The notes: generated by a model from the letters alone, not told the origin. Positions 26,692 to 36,725 are shown, numbered from the stretch's first letter. The stretch: 64,000 bases of DNA from Planctomycetaceae bacterium (GCA_029259845.1 JAJDEI010000221.1:1-64000); one strand, 5' to 3'. Program-made: numbers and translations.

Positions 26692-29600
26692 ATGTTAAAC
26701 TGGATTATCGACGTCTCATTGCGGCATCGCGTGGCGGTGATCGCTCTGGTGGGTGCGTTCGCGGCCATTGGCGTGCTGTCCCTGCAGTACCTCGACGTGG
26801 ACGCCTTTCCGGACACAACGCCGGTTCAGGTGCAAGTCAACACAACCGCGCCTTCGCTGTTGCCCGAAGAGGTCGAACGGCAGATTACCTTCCCGATCGA
26901 ACTGGCCATCAGCGGGTTGCCCGGCTTACAGCAACTGCGGTCGGTTTCGAAGTTCGGGTTCTCCCAGGTGACTGTCCTGTTTGAGGACGGCACCGATATT
27001 TACTTCGCGCGACAGGTGGTCGGCGAGCGGCTGAACACCGTCGAACTCCCGGCGGGCATTTCGCGGCCCAAGATGGGACCTGTGGCGACAGGCCTCGGCG
27101 AGGTCTTTCATTACGTCGTCACGGCGGACGGTTACGATTTCTCCACACTCGATGCGGAGGAACGCATCCGCAAGCTGACCGAACTGCGAACGCTGCATGA
27201 CTGGACGATCAAACCTCTGTTGCGATCCGTCAGCGGCGTTGCCGAAGTGAATTCCTGGGGCGGATACGAGAAGCAGTTCCAGGTTCGCATTGATCCCGAC
27301 CGTTTGATCCGTCATGGATTGACGTTCGACGAGGTGACGCTGGCACTGCGGCGAAACAACCGCAATGTGGGCGGCGGCAACATTGTTCGCTCCAGTGAGA
27401 TGCTACTCGTGCACGGGCAGGGCCGCACCGTGACCACGAAGGAAATTGGGGCGATCGTCATTACGGCGAAGGACGGCGTGCCGATCCGCGTCTCCGACGT
27501 CGCCGACGTTGAGATCGGCTATCAGATCCGTCGCGGCGCGGTCACCGCTGATGGAAAAGGCGAGACCGTGATGGGACTCGGCTTTTGCCTCATCGGAGAG
27601 AACACGCACACGGTCACGTCGGGACTCAAGAAAAAACTCGACGAGATCCGGGAGATTCTTCCGCCGGACGTACGGATCATCTCCATGTACGACCGCACCG
27701 AACTGGTCGATCACGTGATCGACACCGTTCGCAAGAATCTATTCGAGGGCGGCCTGTTCGTCATCGCCGTGCTGTTCATCTTTCTGGGGAATTTGAGAGC
27801 CGGGCTGATCGTGGCGCTGGCGATTCCGCTGTCGATGCTGTTCGCATTTTCGGGCATGTTGCGATTTGGGATTTCCGCCAGCCTGCTGAGCCTGGGTGCG
27901 ATCGACTTCGGAATCGTCGTCGACAGTTCCGTGGTCATGGTCGAAAACTGCGTGCGCTATCTTTCGCATCCGGACCCGCGCCGTCGCAGCAAGCTGCAGC
28001 TCATCCGCGATGCGGCGATCGAAGTCCGCAAGCCGACCATGTTCGGCGAGCTGATCATCATGATCGTCTATCTGCCGATTCTGACACTGGAGGGGGTCGA
28101 GGGAAAACTGTTTCGTCCGATGGCGATGACCGTCATTTTTGCATTGGCCGGCTCGATGGTCCTGTCGCTGACCTTAATGCCCGTGCTGGCGAGCCTGGTG
28201 CTGCCCAAGCAAATGAAAGAGCGCGAGCCGATGCTCATTCGCCTCGCCAAGTGGGTGTATGCACCGATTCTGCATTTCACGATGCATCACAAATTCGCTG
28301 TGATCGGCATCGCCTTGAGTGTGCTGGCCGTGGCCTTCGGCATGGTTGCCCCCAACCTGGGCACCGAATTCGTGCCTCAGCTTTCGGAAGGGGCAGTCGC
28401 CATCAACGTAATCCGTCTCGCCGGAACCAGTCTTGAGGAATCGATCCGCTACAATACCGAGATGGAGAGGGCCATCCTTGCGGAGTTTCCCGACGAGGTC
28501 GCCCATGCCTGGAGCCGGATCGGATCGGCTGAAATCGCCACCGACCCGATGGGGGTCGAGCTGACCGATATCTTCGTCACTCTCAAGCCAAGAGCGCAGT
28601 GGAAAAAAGCGGCAACGCAGGCGCAACTGACCGGCCTGATTGAAAAGACGTTGCGCGATCTGCCCGGCCAGAAACTGGCCTTCACGCAACCGATTAAACT
28701 CCGGATGGATGAGATCGCCACCGGCGTCCGCAGCGATGTCGCGGTCAAACTGTTCGGCGACGACTACGAATCGCTACTGGAAACGGCTGGCGAAATTGAG
28801 CGGGTGCTCAACTCCGTGGAAGGGAGCGCGGACGTTAGCGTTGAGCAGGTGACCGGCCAGCCGGTCCTGCGGGTCAAAATCAAACAGGACGAAATCGCCC
28901 GCTACGGCGTCCCGGCCAGCGTGGTGATGGATCTCGTCGAATCGATCGGCGGACTGGCCGTCGGTGAAGTCTATGAGGGCCAGTTGCGGTTCCCACTCGT
29001 CATGCGGCTGCCCAAAGACAAGCAAGCCGATCCCGAGTCGATCCGCCAGATTCTGGTCGCCACTCCCGCCGGGGAACAGATCCCGTTGTCGCGTCTGGCG
29101 AGTGTCGAAGTGACGGAAGGTCCCTCGCAGATTTCGCGAGAGTGGGGGCTGCGGCGGCTCAACATTTCATCGAACGTACGTGGCCGCGACGTCGGCAGTT
29201 TCGTCGCCGAAGCGCAGCAGAAGATCAATGAAAAAGTCATCCTGCCCGAAGGACGTTATCACATCGAATGGGGGGGCCAGTTTGAGCACATGCAGCGGGC
29301 CCGCAAGCGATTGATGGTCGTCGTCCCCGTCGCGCTGGCCATGATCTTCACGCTGCTTTACATGACGTACAACAACATCGTCGACACGGTCCGTGTCTTT
29401 ACCGGCGTTCCTTTCGCGTGGACGGGCGGCATCTTTGCCCTTTGGTTGCGGGGCATGCCGTTCTCCATTTCCGCGGCTGTCGGATTTATCGCGCTCTCCG
29501 GCGTCGCCGTCCTCGACGACATGTTGCTCGTCTCCTACATCCGTCAGCTTCGTAGCCGCGGGGTCGGGCTGGAGAAGGCCGTCGAGCAAGCGGCCATGAC

Positions 29601-29862
29601 CCGCCTCCGCCCCGTGCTGATGACGTCTCTGGTCGCCAGCCTGGGTTTCGTGCCGATGGCGTTTAGCACGGGAATGGGTGCCGAAGTCCAGCGACCGCTC
29701 TCCACCGTCGTCATCGGCGGCGTCGTTAGCGCCACGGTCATGTCGCTGCTTGTATTGCGCGTGCTGTACATGGTTTTCAAAAGTCCGATCAAACAAGTCG
29801 CTCCGCACGATAAGTTGGCCGAGACGGTCGGGACGGTCGCAGCGCCGGTTGAAGCGCGTTAG
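26692..29862 (+). CDS. czcA: heavy-metal efflux RND pump, CzcA family
   Basis: Inner-membrane proton/metal antiporter of 1056 residues, the usual length. The ATG at 26692 follows GAAGGA. The first helix (VAVIALVGAFAAIGVLSLQYL) precedes the large porter domain, and the family's DAFPDTTPVQVQVNT motif is present. The proton-relay helix TM4 reads AIDFGIVVDSSVVMVEN. The DFGxxxD signature is that of the HME1 group (Zn, Co, Cd, Ni) rather than copper/silver pumps, so Zn/Co/Cd is the likelier substrate. It works with the adaptor upstream; no outer-membrane TolC-like gene is in this cluster. Confidence 0.95.
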   Translation: MLNWIIDVSLRHRVAVIALVGAFAAIGVLSLQYLDVDAFPDTTPVQVQVNTTAPSLLPEEVERQITFPIELAISGLPGLQQLRSVSKFGFSQVTVLFEDGTDIYFARQVVGERLNTVELPAGISRPKMGPVATGLGEVFHYVVTADGYDFSTLDAEERIRKLTELRTLHDWTIKPLLRSVSGVAEVNSWGGYEKQFQVRIDPDRLIRHGLTFDEVTLALRRNNRNVGGGNIVRSSEMLLVHGQGRTVTTKEIGAIVITAKDGVPIRVSDVADVEIGYQIRRGAVTADGKGETVMGLGFCLIGENTHTVTSGLKKKLDEIREILPPDVRIISMYDRTELVDHVIDTVRKNLFEGGLFVIAVLFIFLGNLRAGLIVALAIPLSMLFAFSGMLRFGISASLLSLGAIDFGIVVDSSVVMVENCVRYLSHPDPRRRSKLQLIRDAAIEVRKPTMFGELIIMIVYLPILTLEGVEGKLFRPMAMTVIFALAGSMVLSLTLMPVLASLVLPKQMKEREPMLIRLAKWVYAPILHFTMHHKFAVIGIALSVLAVAFGMVAPNLGTEFVPQLSEGAVAINVIRLAGTSLEESIRYNTEMERAILAEFPDEVAHAWSRIGSAEIATDPMGVELTDIFVTLKPRAQWKKAATQAQLTGLIEKTLRDLPGQKLAFTQPIKLRMDEIATGVRSDVAVKLFGDDYESLLETAGEIERVLNSVEGSADVSVEQVTGQPVLRVKIKQDEIARYGVPASVVMDLVESIGGLAVGEVYEGQLRFPLVMRLPKDKQADPESIRQILVATPAGEQIPLSRLASVEVTEGPSQISREWGLRRLNISSNVRGRDVGSFVAEAQQKINEKVILPEGRYHIEWGGQFEHMQRARKRLMVVVPVALAMIFTLLYMTYNNIVDTVRVFTGVPFAWTGGIFALWLRGMPFSISAAVGFIALSGVAVLDDMLLVSYIRQLRSRGVGLEKAVEQAAMTRLRPVLMTSLVASLGFVPMAFSTGMGAEVQRPLSTVVIGGVVSATVMSLLVLRVLYMVFKSPIKQVAPHDKLAETVGTVAAPVEAR

Positions 29863-30028
29863 TGGGCATCGCAGGATTCGAGAGATCTTTGGAATGAAAC
29901 GAAAAACGGATCGGGCGGATGCGGCGGATCACAGCGGATGAACCTGAAAACAAGAACTATCATCGACAAACGGCCTCGAAGTGGCGTGCAGGCAAGTTGG
30001 CCTGCTGCTCCACTGAACCAGACCTTCG

Positions 30029-30080
30029 GGTGGAGTTCCGCCTTGAGGCTGCGAAAACAAGCGAATGCTTGAACTCCAAC
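30029..30080. repeat. dispersed palindromic element, family 2 copy b (inverted)
   Basis: The reverse complement reads GTTGGAGTTCAAGC ... GCTTGT ... GCAGCCTCAAGGC ... AACTCCACC. It matches the copies at 23649 and 59203 block for block in the opposite orientation. It lies between the pump and lipoprotein genes. Confidence 0.75.
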
Positions 30081-30110
30081 CCCCAACCGACGATTTTCAA
30101 GGAGAACGAA

Positions 30111-30473
30111 ATGCGAAGTCTGTCCCCACCCGTGTGTGCCCTGGTCGTCATGGGCGCGGCATCAGTCTTGTTTCTTTCCGGATGCGGCCAGTCCGATTCG
30201 GCCCCAACGACTTCGTCAACCGCCGCCGACGGCGAAAGCACGGCCGGCCACAACCACGGCGGATGGTGGTGCACAGAGCATGGCGTCCCGGAGGAAGAAT
30301 GCGCGCAGTGTGACGCGAGCTTGGTCGCCGCATTCAAGGAGAAAGGCGACTGGTGTGAAGAGCACAGCCGCCCCGAATCGCAATGCTTCATCTGCAGTCC
30401 CAAGCGAGCGGAGAAATTCGCCGCACGCTACGTGGCCAAGTTTGGCGAAGATCCTCCCGAAAGGACCGAATAG
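30111..30473 (+). CDS. small lipoprotein with paired Trp-Cys-x-Glu-His / Cys-x-x-Cys motifs
   Basis: A 120-residue lipoprotein. AAGGAGAACGAA precedes the ATG at 30111, and the lipobox is LFLSGC (Cys about 25). After a Ser/Thr linker and HNHGG come two tandem motifs: WWCTEHGVPEEECAQC (about 52-67) and DWCEEHSRPESQCFIC (about 80-95). Each offers Cys, His and a Cys-x-x-Cys pair, good ligands for soft or borderline metals. The motif is nearly identical to that at the N-terminus of the RND adaptor. Its place between pump and P-type ATPase suggests a periplasmic metal carrier or sensor. I know no formal name for it. Confidence 0.75.
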   Translation: MRSLSPPVCALVVMGAASVLFLSGCGQSDSAPTTSSTAADGESTAGHNHGGWWCTEHGVPEEECAQCDASLVAAFKEKGDWCEEHSRPESQCFICSPKRAEKFAARYVAKFGEDPPERTE

Positions 30474-30704
30474 TTCCCAGTGTGATTTCGGGGCCGGGTA
30501 TCTCGCCGTAAGGGCGTGCCACGGGCGGTGTCAGCCGTGCCGAGGTTCCAGAATATGCTGGTTTTTCGCGCTGCTGACGGAGCCTTGGCGCGCCGTTGAC
30601 GGTTTTTCAACAGCCTGCCTGCGTCTCGTGCTGAGCGCATCGAAGCTGGCTCCGGGCGACCGCCGCTGGACACTCAACACTCAATTCGGGACACTCCACG
30701 CGCA

Positions 30705-32984
30705 ATGCCACTGACGCTCCGCATCGAAGGCATGGACTGCGCGGACGAAGTCGCCGTCCTCAAACGCCAACTGGTTCCTCTGGTTGGTGAGGAGGAGCGG
30801 CTTCGCTTCGATCTTCTCAATGGCAAGCTGATCGTTGAACAGAGTGGGGCTGTTCGGGGCGGTGCTGTTCAGGGCGAGACCGCTCAGGCCGCGCCCGACC
30901 CGCAGCCGGAGGAGATCATTGCGGCGATCGAACGCACCGGCATGCGCGCGGAAGTCTGGACAGACGACGCGCGATCGGACGAAGACGCCGGCTTCTGGTC
31001 CCGGAACCATCGAGCCGTCCTCACCGCCTTTAGCGGCCTGTTCGCAACGATCGGCCTGTTGTCCCATGCCTGGCTGGCCGGCGGCTGGGGAGAAGTGTTT
31101 GGCTCGGAAGGAATGGGCAGCGCACAGAGGGTGCCTCTCCTGCCGATCGCGTTCTATGGGATCGGCATCCTGGCGGGACTCTGGCTGGTGGCCCCCAAAG
31201 CGTGGCTCTCGGCCCTCGCGCTACGTCCTGACATGAACCTGCTGATGACGATCGCCGTCGTCGGAGCGGCAGCCATCGGCGAGTGGTTCGAGGCCGCCAC
31301 GGTCGCGTTTTTGTTTTCCCTGTCGCTGCTGCTGGAATCATGGAGTGTCGGTCGGGCACGGCGAGCCATCGCCGCGCTGATGGACCTGACGCCGCCCATA
31401 GCCCGCCTCCGTGAGCCAGATGGCGGCGTCCAAGAAGTCGCCCCCAGCGAGGTTCCCGTCGGCAGCGCCCTCATCGTGCGTGCGGGGGAGAAGATTCCCC
31501 TCGACGGCGTTGTTCTCAGGGGAATCAGCGGCGTCAATCAGGCACCGATTACCGGCGAAAGCCTTCCCGTCGACAAGTCGCCCGGTGACGAGGTCTTTGC
31601 CGGCACCATCAACGGCGACGGCACGCTGGAAATCGAAAGCACAAAACCGGCCGACGATTCGACGTTGGCTCACATCATCAAGCTGGTGGGCGATGCACAG
31701 TCCCGTCGGGCGCCGTCGGAAAGATGGGTTGAGAGATTCGCCGTCGTCTATACGCCGCTCGTCATGGCGACAGCCGTGCTGGTGTTGCTCGTCCCGCCGC
31801 TGCTGTTTGGCGGCCAGTGGTCCGATTGGATCTATCGGTCCCTGGTGCTGTTGGTCATCGCCTGCCCCTGTGCGCTCGTGATCTCGACCCCCGTGAGCGT
31901 GGTCGCATCGCTGGCGGCGGCGGCTCGCAACGGCGTGCTGATCAAAGGCGGCGTGTTCATCGAAGTCCCCGCTCGCCTGAAGGCAATCGCTATGGACAAA
32001 ACCGGCACGCTGACACGGGGTGAGCCGTCCGTCATCGACGTCGTCCCGATGAACGGCCATGACGATACCGAACTGCTGACCCGTGCCGGGGCACTCGAAG
32101 CGCACAGCAATCATCCGCTGGCCCGCGCCATCATCAGCGAGATCGAAAACCGGGGCCTGTCCCTGCCTGAAGCGGACCAGTTTGAAATCACGCCGGGCAA
32201 AGGAGCCACGGGACGAATCAACGGAAAAACCTATTGGCTCGGCTCACACCGCTACCTGGAAGAGCGCCGGCAGGAGACGCCGGAGGTCCACGAGCAGCTC
32301 GAACGTATGCAGGAAGCGGGACGCACCGTCGTCGTCATCGGCAACGACGAACACGTCTGCGGGTTCCTCACGCTGGCCGACTCGATTCGCGATGAAACGC
32401 AGGCCGCACTGGCCGCGTTGCGGGAAACGGGGATCGAGCATCTGGTGATGCTGACCGGAGACAACGAAGGAACAGCAAGAGCGATCGCCGCTCAGGCGGG
32501 CATTGATGAGGTCCACGCCGAACTTCTGCCCGAAGACAAGATCGCGGCTGTCGAAACACTGGTCGGCAAGTACGGCCAGGTCGCCATGCTTGGTGACGGC
32601 GTCAACGACGCTCCCGCGTTGGGGCGGGCCACGCTGGGCATTGCGATGGGGGCGGCCGGCAGCGACGCGGCGATTGAAACGGCGGACATCGCGCTCATGT
32701 CGGACGATCTCTCCCGCCTGCCGTGGCTGATCCAGCACTCCCGCCACACGATCGCCGTGATTCGTCAGAACATTGTTTTCGCACTCGCGGTGAAGGCCCT
32801 GTTTGTGGTCCTCACCTTCGCCGGCTTCGCGTCTCTGTGGGCCGCCATCGCCGCCGACACGGGCGCATCCTTGCTGGTGATCGCAAACGGCCTGCGCCTG
32901 CTGGGATCGCGACCGGCCGGCCACGGCGGCAACAATTCCAGTCCCCTGGCCGATTCGCTGCGAACCTGCTGCTCGTCGCACTGA
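30705..32984 (+). CDS. Zn/Cd/Pb-type P1B-2 heavy-metal translocating ATPase
   Basis: ATP-driven metal exporter of 759 residues. The N-terminal HMA fold starts LRIEGMDCADEVAVL, with only one cysteine in place of the usual Cys-x-x-Cys. The transport helix has ACPCALVIS, the phosphorylation site is DKTGTLTRGE, and further motifs are TGES, an ahead-of-hinge MLTGDNEGTA and MLGDGVNDAPAL. The last helices contain ADTGASLLVIANGLRLL, whose Asp marks the zinc/cadmium/lead subgroup. The C-terminus ends TCCSSH, a further metal site. It would move metal from cytosol to periplasm, where the RND pump can expel it. The start has weak ribosome-site support. Confidence 0.93.
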   Translation: MPLTLRIEGMDCADEVAVLKRQLVPLVGEEERLRFDLLNGKLIVEQSGAVRGGAVQGETAQAAPDPQPEEIIAAIERTGMRAEVWTDDARSDEDAGFWSRNHRAVLTAFSGLFATIGLLSHAWLAGGWGEVFGSEGMGSAQRVPLLPIAFYGIGILAGLWLVAPKAWLSALALRPDMNLLMTIAVVGAAAIGEWFEAATVAFLFSLSLLLESWSVGRARRAIAALMDLTPPIARLREPDGGVQEVAPSEVPVGSALIVRAGEKIPLDGVVLRGISGVNQAPITGESLPVDKSPGDEVFAGTINGDGTLEIESTKPADDSTLAHIIKLVGDAQSRRAPSERWVERFAVVYTPLVMATAVLVLLVPPLLFGGQWSDWIYRSLVLLVIACPCALVISTPVSVVASLAAAARNGVLIKGGVFIEVPARLKAIAMDKTGTLTRGEPSVIDVVPMNGHDDTELLTRAGALEAHSNHPLARAIISEIENRGLSLPEADQFEITPGKGATGRINGKTYWLGSHRYLEERRQETPEVHEQLERMQEAGRTVVVIGNDEHVCGFLTLADSIRDETQAALAALRETGIEHLVMLTGDNEGTARAIAAQAGIDEVHAELLPEDKIAAVETLVGKYGQVAMLGDGVNDAPALGRATLGIAMGAAGSDAAIETADIALMSDDLSRLPWLIQHSRHTIAVIRQNIVFALAVKALFVVLTFAGFASLWAAIAADTGASLLVIANGLRLLGSRPAGHGGNNSSPLADSLRTCCSSH

Positions 32985-33107
32985 GGCCCATTGCAGCAAG
33001 GATGCACGCCGATCGGGAGTGGGGCCTTGGTCGCAACGACAGGGACGATCCGTCACGATTTCGGACGACGCCGATCAATCGGAAGCCAGGAAGCGTGAGT
33101 TGGGTGC

Positions 33108-34472
33108 TCACGCGAGTTCCGGAATCGGGGCTCCGCTGAAGAGGATCGGGATGGGGCGGCCGGCGTGGTCGGTGAGGCCCTGGTGGTAGTCGACGCCCAG
33201 GTGGCGGTAGATCGTGGCCAGGACGTCCTGCGGGGAGTAGGGACGCTCGACGGGGAACTCGGCTTTGGAGTTCGTCGCGCCGACAACCTGGCCCGTCTTG
33301 AGGCCGCCGCCGGAGAACAGCACGCTGTAGGCCTGCGGCCAGTGGTTGCGGCCGACGCTGCCGGCGTTTTCACTCAAGCGAGGCGTGCGGCCGAACTCCC
33401 CGGTGACAACGATTATGATCCGCTGGTCGAGGTCCCGGGCATAGATGTCCTTGATGAGCGTTGCCAGCGCCCGGTCGAAGTAGCTGAGGCGGGTCCGCAT
33501 GAAACCGCCGAAGTGGCCCGGACGGCCCGCGTTCAGTGCGTGGTCGTCCCAGTTGGTGAACTCCGGACCGCTTCTGGGCGTGTTGACGTACAGACTCACC
33601 ACCGCTGTCCCCGCCTCACACAGCCGGCGGGCGAGCAGACAGGACTGTCCCCATACATTGCGGCCATATTGGTCGCGGAGGACGTCGCTCTCTTGGGTGA
33701 GGTCGAAGGCAGCCGCCGTCTGAGGACTGGTCAGCACTTGAAACGCCAGTTGGGTGAACTCGTCGGTCGCATCGACGTTGCCATGCAAATCGACACCCGC
33801 CCGAAACTGGTCGAGTTGGCGGAGCAGCGAGCGGCGGTCGCCCAACCGGTTTCCGTCGATGCCCGCGTTGAGTTGCCCGATGGGGGGGCGAAAGTTGTCC
33901 GCCGAGGGATCGCCGCAATCAAGCGCCGCGTGCTGCAGGCCGAGGTATGTCGGCCGCGTCATGTACATGGCACGGGGCATCGCCATGTAGGGGGGGATGG
34001 CATGGCTCGACATGCCCCGCACCTTGCTGAGCACGCTGCCGATGTCCGGATGGTCGCTCTTGGACTGCGACGCGGGATCGGGAACCAGCGGCGTCTTGCC
34101 GGTCAGCACTTCAATGCCGCCGTCGCTGTGGCTGCTCATTTCGTGATGCAGCGAACGGACGATCGCGATTTTGTCGCCCAGTTTGGCTTGCAGCGGCAGA
34201 TGTTCGCAGATGTCCATCCCGGGCACGTTGGTCGGGATCGGATTGAAGACGCTGCGATACTCGACCGGCGCATCCGGCTTGAGATCGTACGTCTCCAGTT
34301 GGGACGGTCCGCCGTGCAGATAGAGCAGGATGACCGACGTGTCGCGGTTGGCAACGCCTGCAGCCGCGCGACCGGCGAGAATCTGCGGCAGCGTGGCCCC
34401 GCCGAGTGCCAGCGCTCCCACCTGCAGGAACTCTCGGCGCGGCAGCGGACCTGAGCAGTGTCGGTGCCTCAT
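33108..34472 (-). CDS. DUF1501 family Tat-exported protein
   Basis: A 454-residue DUF1501 protein, an alkaline-phosphatase/sulfatase-fold relative very common in planctomycetes. The ATG at 34470-34472 follows AAAGGACC and opens a Tat signal (RREFLQVGALALGG). Conserved stretches are ILLYLHGGPSQLETYDLKPD, VRSLHHEMSSHSDG, NWDDH and VVTGEFGRTPR...GRNHWPQAY. Members usually pair with a DUF1553/DUF1549 cytochrome gene; none is adjacent here. The enzymatic activity of the family is not established. The open frame extends 116 codons upstream, but that part is Arg/Pro-rich. Confidence 0.93.
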   Translation of the reverse strand: MRHRHCSGPLPRREFLQVGALALGGATLPQILAGRAAAGVANRDTSVILLYLHGGPSQLETYDLKPDAPVEYRSVFNPIPTNVPGMDICEHLPLQAKLGDKIAIVRSLHHEMSSHSDGGIEVLTGKTPLVPDPASQSKSDHPDIGSVLSKVRGMSSHAIPPYMAMPRAMYMTRPTYLGLQHAALDCGDPSADNFRPPIGQLNAGIDGNRLGDRRSLLRQLDQFRAGVDLHGNVDATDEFTQLAFQVLTSPQTAAAFDLTQESDVLRDQYGRNVWGQSCLLARRLCEAGTAVVSLYVNTPRSGPEFTNWDDHALNAGRPGHFGGFMRTRLSYFDRALATLIKDIYARDLDQRIIIVVTGEFGRTPRLSENAGSVGRNHWPQAYSVLFSGGGLKTGQVVGATNSKAEFPVERPYSPQDVLATIYRHLGVDYHQGLTDHAGRPIPILFSGAPIPELA

Positions 34473-34835
34473 TTGTCCCGGTCCTTTCACGAGCCTCTGC
34501 CGTCGTCGGTCGAACGCCCCCCTTGTCATATTGGACCCGACAATCCGGAAGAACGCAACGGCGATTGGCCCCGGAGCAGCGCAGGGGGAAGCTTCCACGC
34601 AATGGCGGCGCTCGCTCATTTCCGAGTGGCTGGGGCGACGTTGCGGCAAGGGACGCATCCTCACATGGAACACTGGGGCGTGACGCGGTACGTTCGCTTC
34701 CCACGGCCCCAGAGTTCCGCGCCGCTCGCGACTCATCGATTTCAGATCGCCCCAGCCACCCACATCGTCAAGCGGCCCCACCCCGTTGCGGGCCTCAGTT
34801 CGTCGCTTGCGGTTTCGCACGCATCACAACAACCG
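34473..34835. other. 363-bp gap without a supported gene
   Basis: Lies between the gamma-glutamyltransferase and DUF1501 genes, both on the minus strand. I see no gene or clear repeat. The promoter of the DUF1501 gene is likely here, so the two are probably not one transcript. Confidence 0.5.
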
Positions 34836-36590
34836 TCAAAATCCCGCCGGGCGTCCCCCCTTGCGAGGATCGCTTGCGCCGGTCACCCCGTCCTTCGTCC
34901 TGACAACCGCCTGAGTCGCCGCCAGTTTCCCGCGAACTTTCACCACGTGCCCGCGTTGCTCGAGCGGCTCTTTTAGCGCGCGCGACAGCGCCGGTTCGAC
35001 GAACAGCGTTGCAGGCAACCACTGATGGTGAAACCGCGGCGAGCGGACCGCCGTCTCGACATCCTGTCCAAAACGGACGATATTCAGCAGCACCTGTAGT
35101 GTCCCGCTGATGATTCGCGGCCCTCCGGACCCGCCGGCAACAATCGCCGCCTTGCCGTCCTTGACCAATATCGTCGGTGACATGCTGGAGAGCGGCTTCT
35201 TCCCGGCCGCGACGGCGTTGGCTTCGCTTTGGATCAGGCCGAATGCGTTTGGCTGGCCCGGCACGGCGGCGAAGTCGTCCATCTCGTTGTTGAGCACGAT
35301 GCCGTACGTCGGCTCGACGACATAACTGCCGAACAGCGTGTTGATCGTCCCGGTGCACGCGACCGCATTTCCCTCGCGGTCGATCACACAGAAGTGGCTC
35401 GTCCCGCCATCCTCGACGGGCGCAAAACGTCCGTAGGCGCCCGTTGGCAGGGTGCGATCCGGGTCGATCTTCGCGGCCAATTGTTCCGCATGCCGGGTGC
35501 TGATCAAGTGGGCGACCGGGACGTCGGCGAAATCGGCATCCCCCAGAAACGCGGCCCGGTCCGCGAAGGCATGCTTCATCGCCTCTGCAATAAGATGCAC
35601 CGCACGCGGGCCGTTGTGACCGAGGTTCGCCAACGAGACGTCCGGATGTTGTCGCTCGTACGCGGTCAGAATGTTGAGTGTTTCGATCAGGGCGACCCCT
35701 CCGCTCGATGGCGGCGGCATGGCGATCACATTGTAACCCTCGAAGGTTGCCCGCAACGGCTGCCGGACGACCGGCGTCATGGCGGCGAGATCCTCGCGAG
35801 CCATGATCCCGTTCTGTTTTCGCACCTCAGCAATGATCGCCTCCGCGACCGGCCCCGCCGAAAAACCGGACGCCCCCTCCGCAGCGATCCGTTCCAGCAC
35901 TCCGGCCAACGGTGAGCGAAAACGGTCGCCCACATCGAACGGCTTCCCGCGATTGAGATACCGCTCGAACAGCGGCGCGAATCGAGAAGCGTAGTCCGCA
36001 TGCGAGTCGAAATCCGCCAATACCTCCGCCTGTGCGGACCGAAACGTCTCATCGACGACGAACCCCTCGCACGCCAGACGAATGGCCGGTCCCAGCACGG
36101 TCTGCCGGTCGAGCGAGCCGTACTCCTTCAACGCGAAGCACAAGCCGGCGACTTCTCCCGGCACGGCGACCGCCAAACCTCCCGTGCGGCTCGCTCGTCC
36201 GTCCTCCGCGTCCCCTTTCCCTTTGACAAACATATCCCGCCGCGCTTGCCGGGGAGCTCGTTCTCGGTAATCGATGGCGACGGCACGCTGTTTTTCAGCG
36301 TCCCAGATCAGCATGAACCCGCCGCCCCCCAGCCCGCAGCCCTCCGGTCGCACGACGCTCAAGGCGAAGGCGGTCGCCACAGCCGCGTCGACGACGTTCC
36401 CGCCGCGACGCAGCATCTCGGCCCCCGCCTCGCTCGCCAGCGGATGGTCGGCCGTCACACAGCCACGAGCGAAGATCGCAGCGCTGCGTCGCGCCGCTGC
36501 GGACGCCACATCGCCCGTCTCCCCTGCAGTCCCGACGGTGAACACCAGCAGAGTTGTTATGAGCAGCCGCGAAATCCAACGTCGAGTCAT
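34836..36590 (-). CDS. ggt: gamma-glutamyltransferase
   Basis: Secreted N-terminal-nucleophile hydrolase that cleaves gamma-glutamyl bonds of glutathione and related peptides. The ATG at 36588-36590 follows GAGAGGAGGCAACGAG, a strong ribosome site, and gives 584 residues with a signal peptide (WISRLLITTLLVFTVGTAGE). The precursor self-cleaves before the catalytic threonine of EDGGTSHFCV (Thr about 397). The small subunit holds NNEMDDFA and the oxyanion residues PLSSMSPT, and the large subunit has the GNVVDAAVATAFALSVV region. The length is normal. Confidence 0.95.
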   Translation of the reverse strand: MTRRWISRLLITTLLVFTVGTAGETGDVASAAARRSAAIFARGCVTADHPLASEAGAEMLRRGGNVVDAAVATAFALSVVRPEGCGLGGGGFMLIWDAEKQRAVAIDYRERAPRQARRDMFVKGKGDAEDGRASRTGGLAVAVPGEVAGLCFALKEYGSLDRQTVLGPAIRLACEGFVVDETFRSAQAEVLADFDSHADYASRFAPLFERYLNRGKPFDVGDRFRSPLAGVLERIAAEGASGFSAGPVAEAIIAEVRKQNGIMAREDLAAMTPVVRQPLRATFEGYNVIAMPPPSSGGVALIETLNILTAYERQHPDVSLANLGHNGPRAVHLIAEAMKHAFADRAAFLGDADFADVPVAHLISTRHAEQLAAKIDPDRTLPTGAYGRFAPVEDGGTSHFCVIDREGNAVACTGTINTLFGSYVVEPTYGIVLNNEMDDFAAVPGQPNAFGLIQSEANAVAAGKKPLSSMSPTILVKDGKAAIVAGGSGGPRIISGTLQVLLNIVRFGQDVETAVRSPRFHHQWLPATLFVEPALSRALKEPLEQRGHVVKVRGKLAATQAVVRTKDGVTGASDPRKGGRPAGF

Positions 36591-36725
36591 CTCGTTGCCT
36601 CCTCTCGGCGACATCATAGCCCGGCTGTTGGGATCCGGCGACATCCCGCTCGCGCCGGTATCGCATCCACATGGCCGCCCATCTCGCATCGGTCGAACGA
36701 GGCGAGCGGAGCGCACAATTCGCGG

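Noticed and set aside
30590-30625. GTTTTTCAACAGCCTGC stretch resembling known IS-end sequence
   Set aside because: It stands alone without a partner end or transposase nearby, so it is too short to call an element.
33165-34454. 429-residue open frame on the + strand
   Set aside because: It is antisense to the DUF1501 gene and has no recognisable motif or signal peptide.
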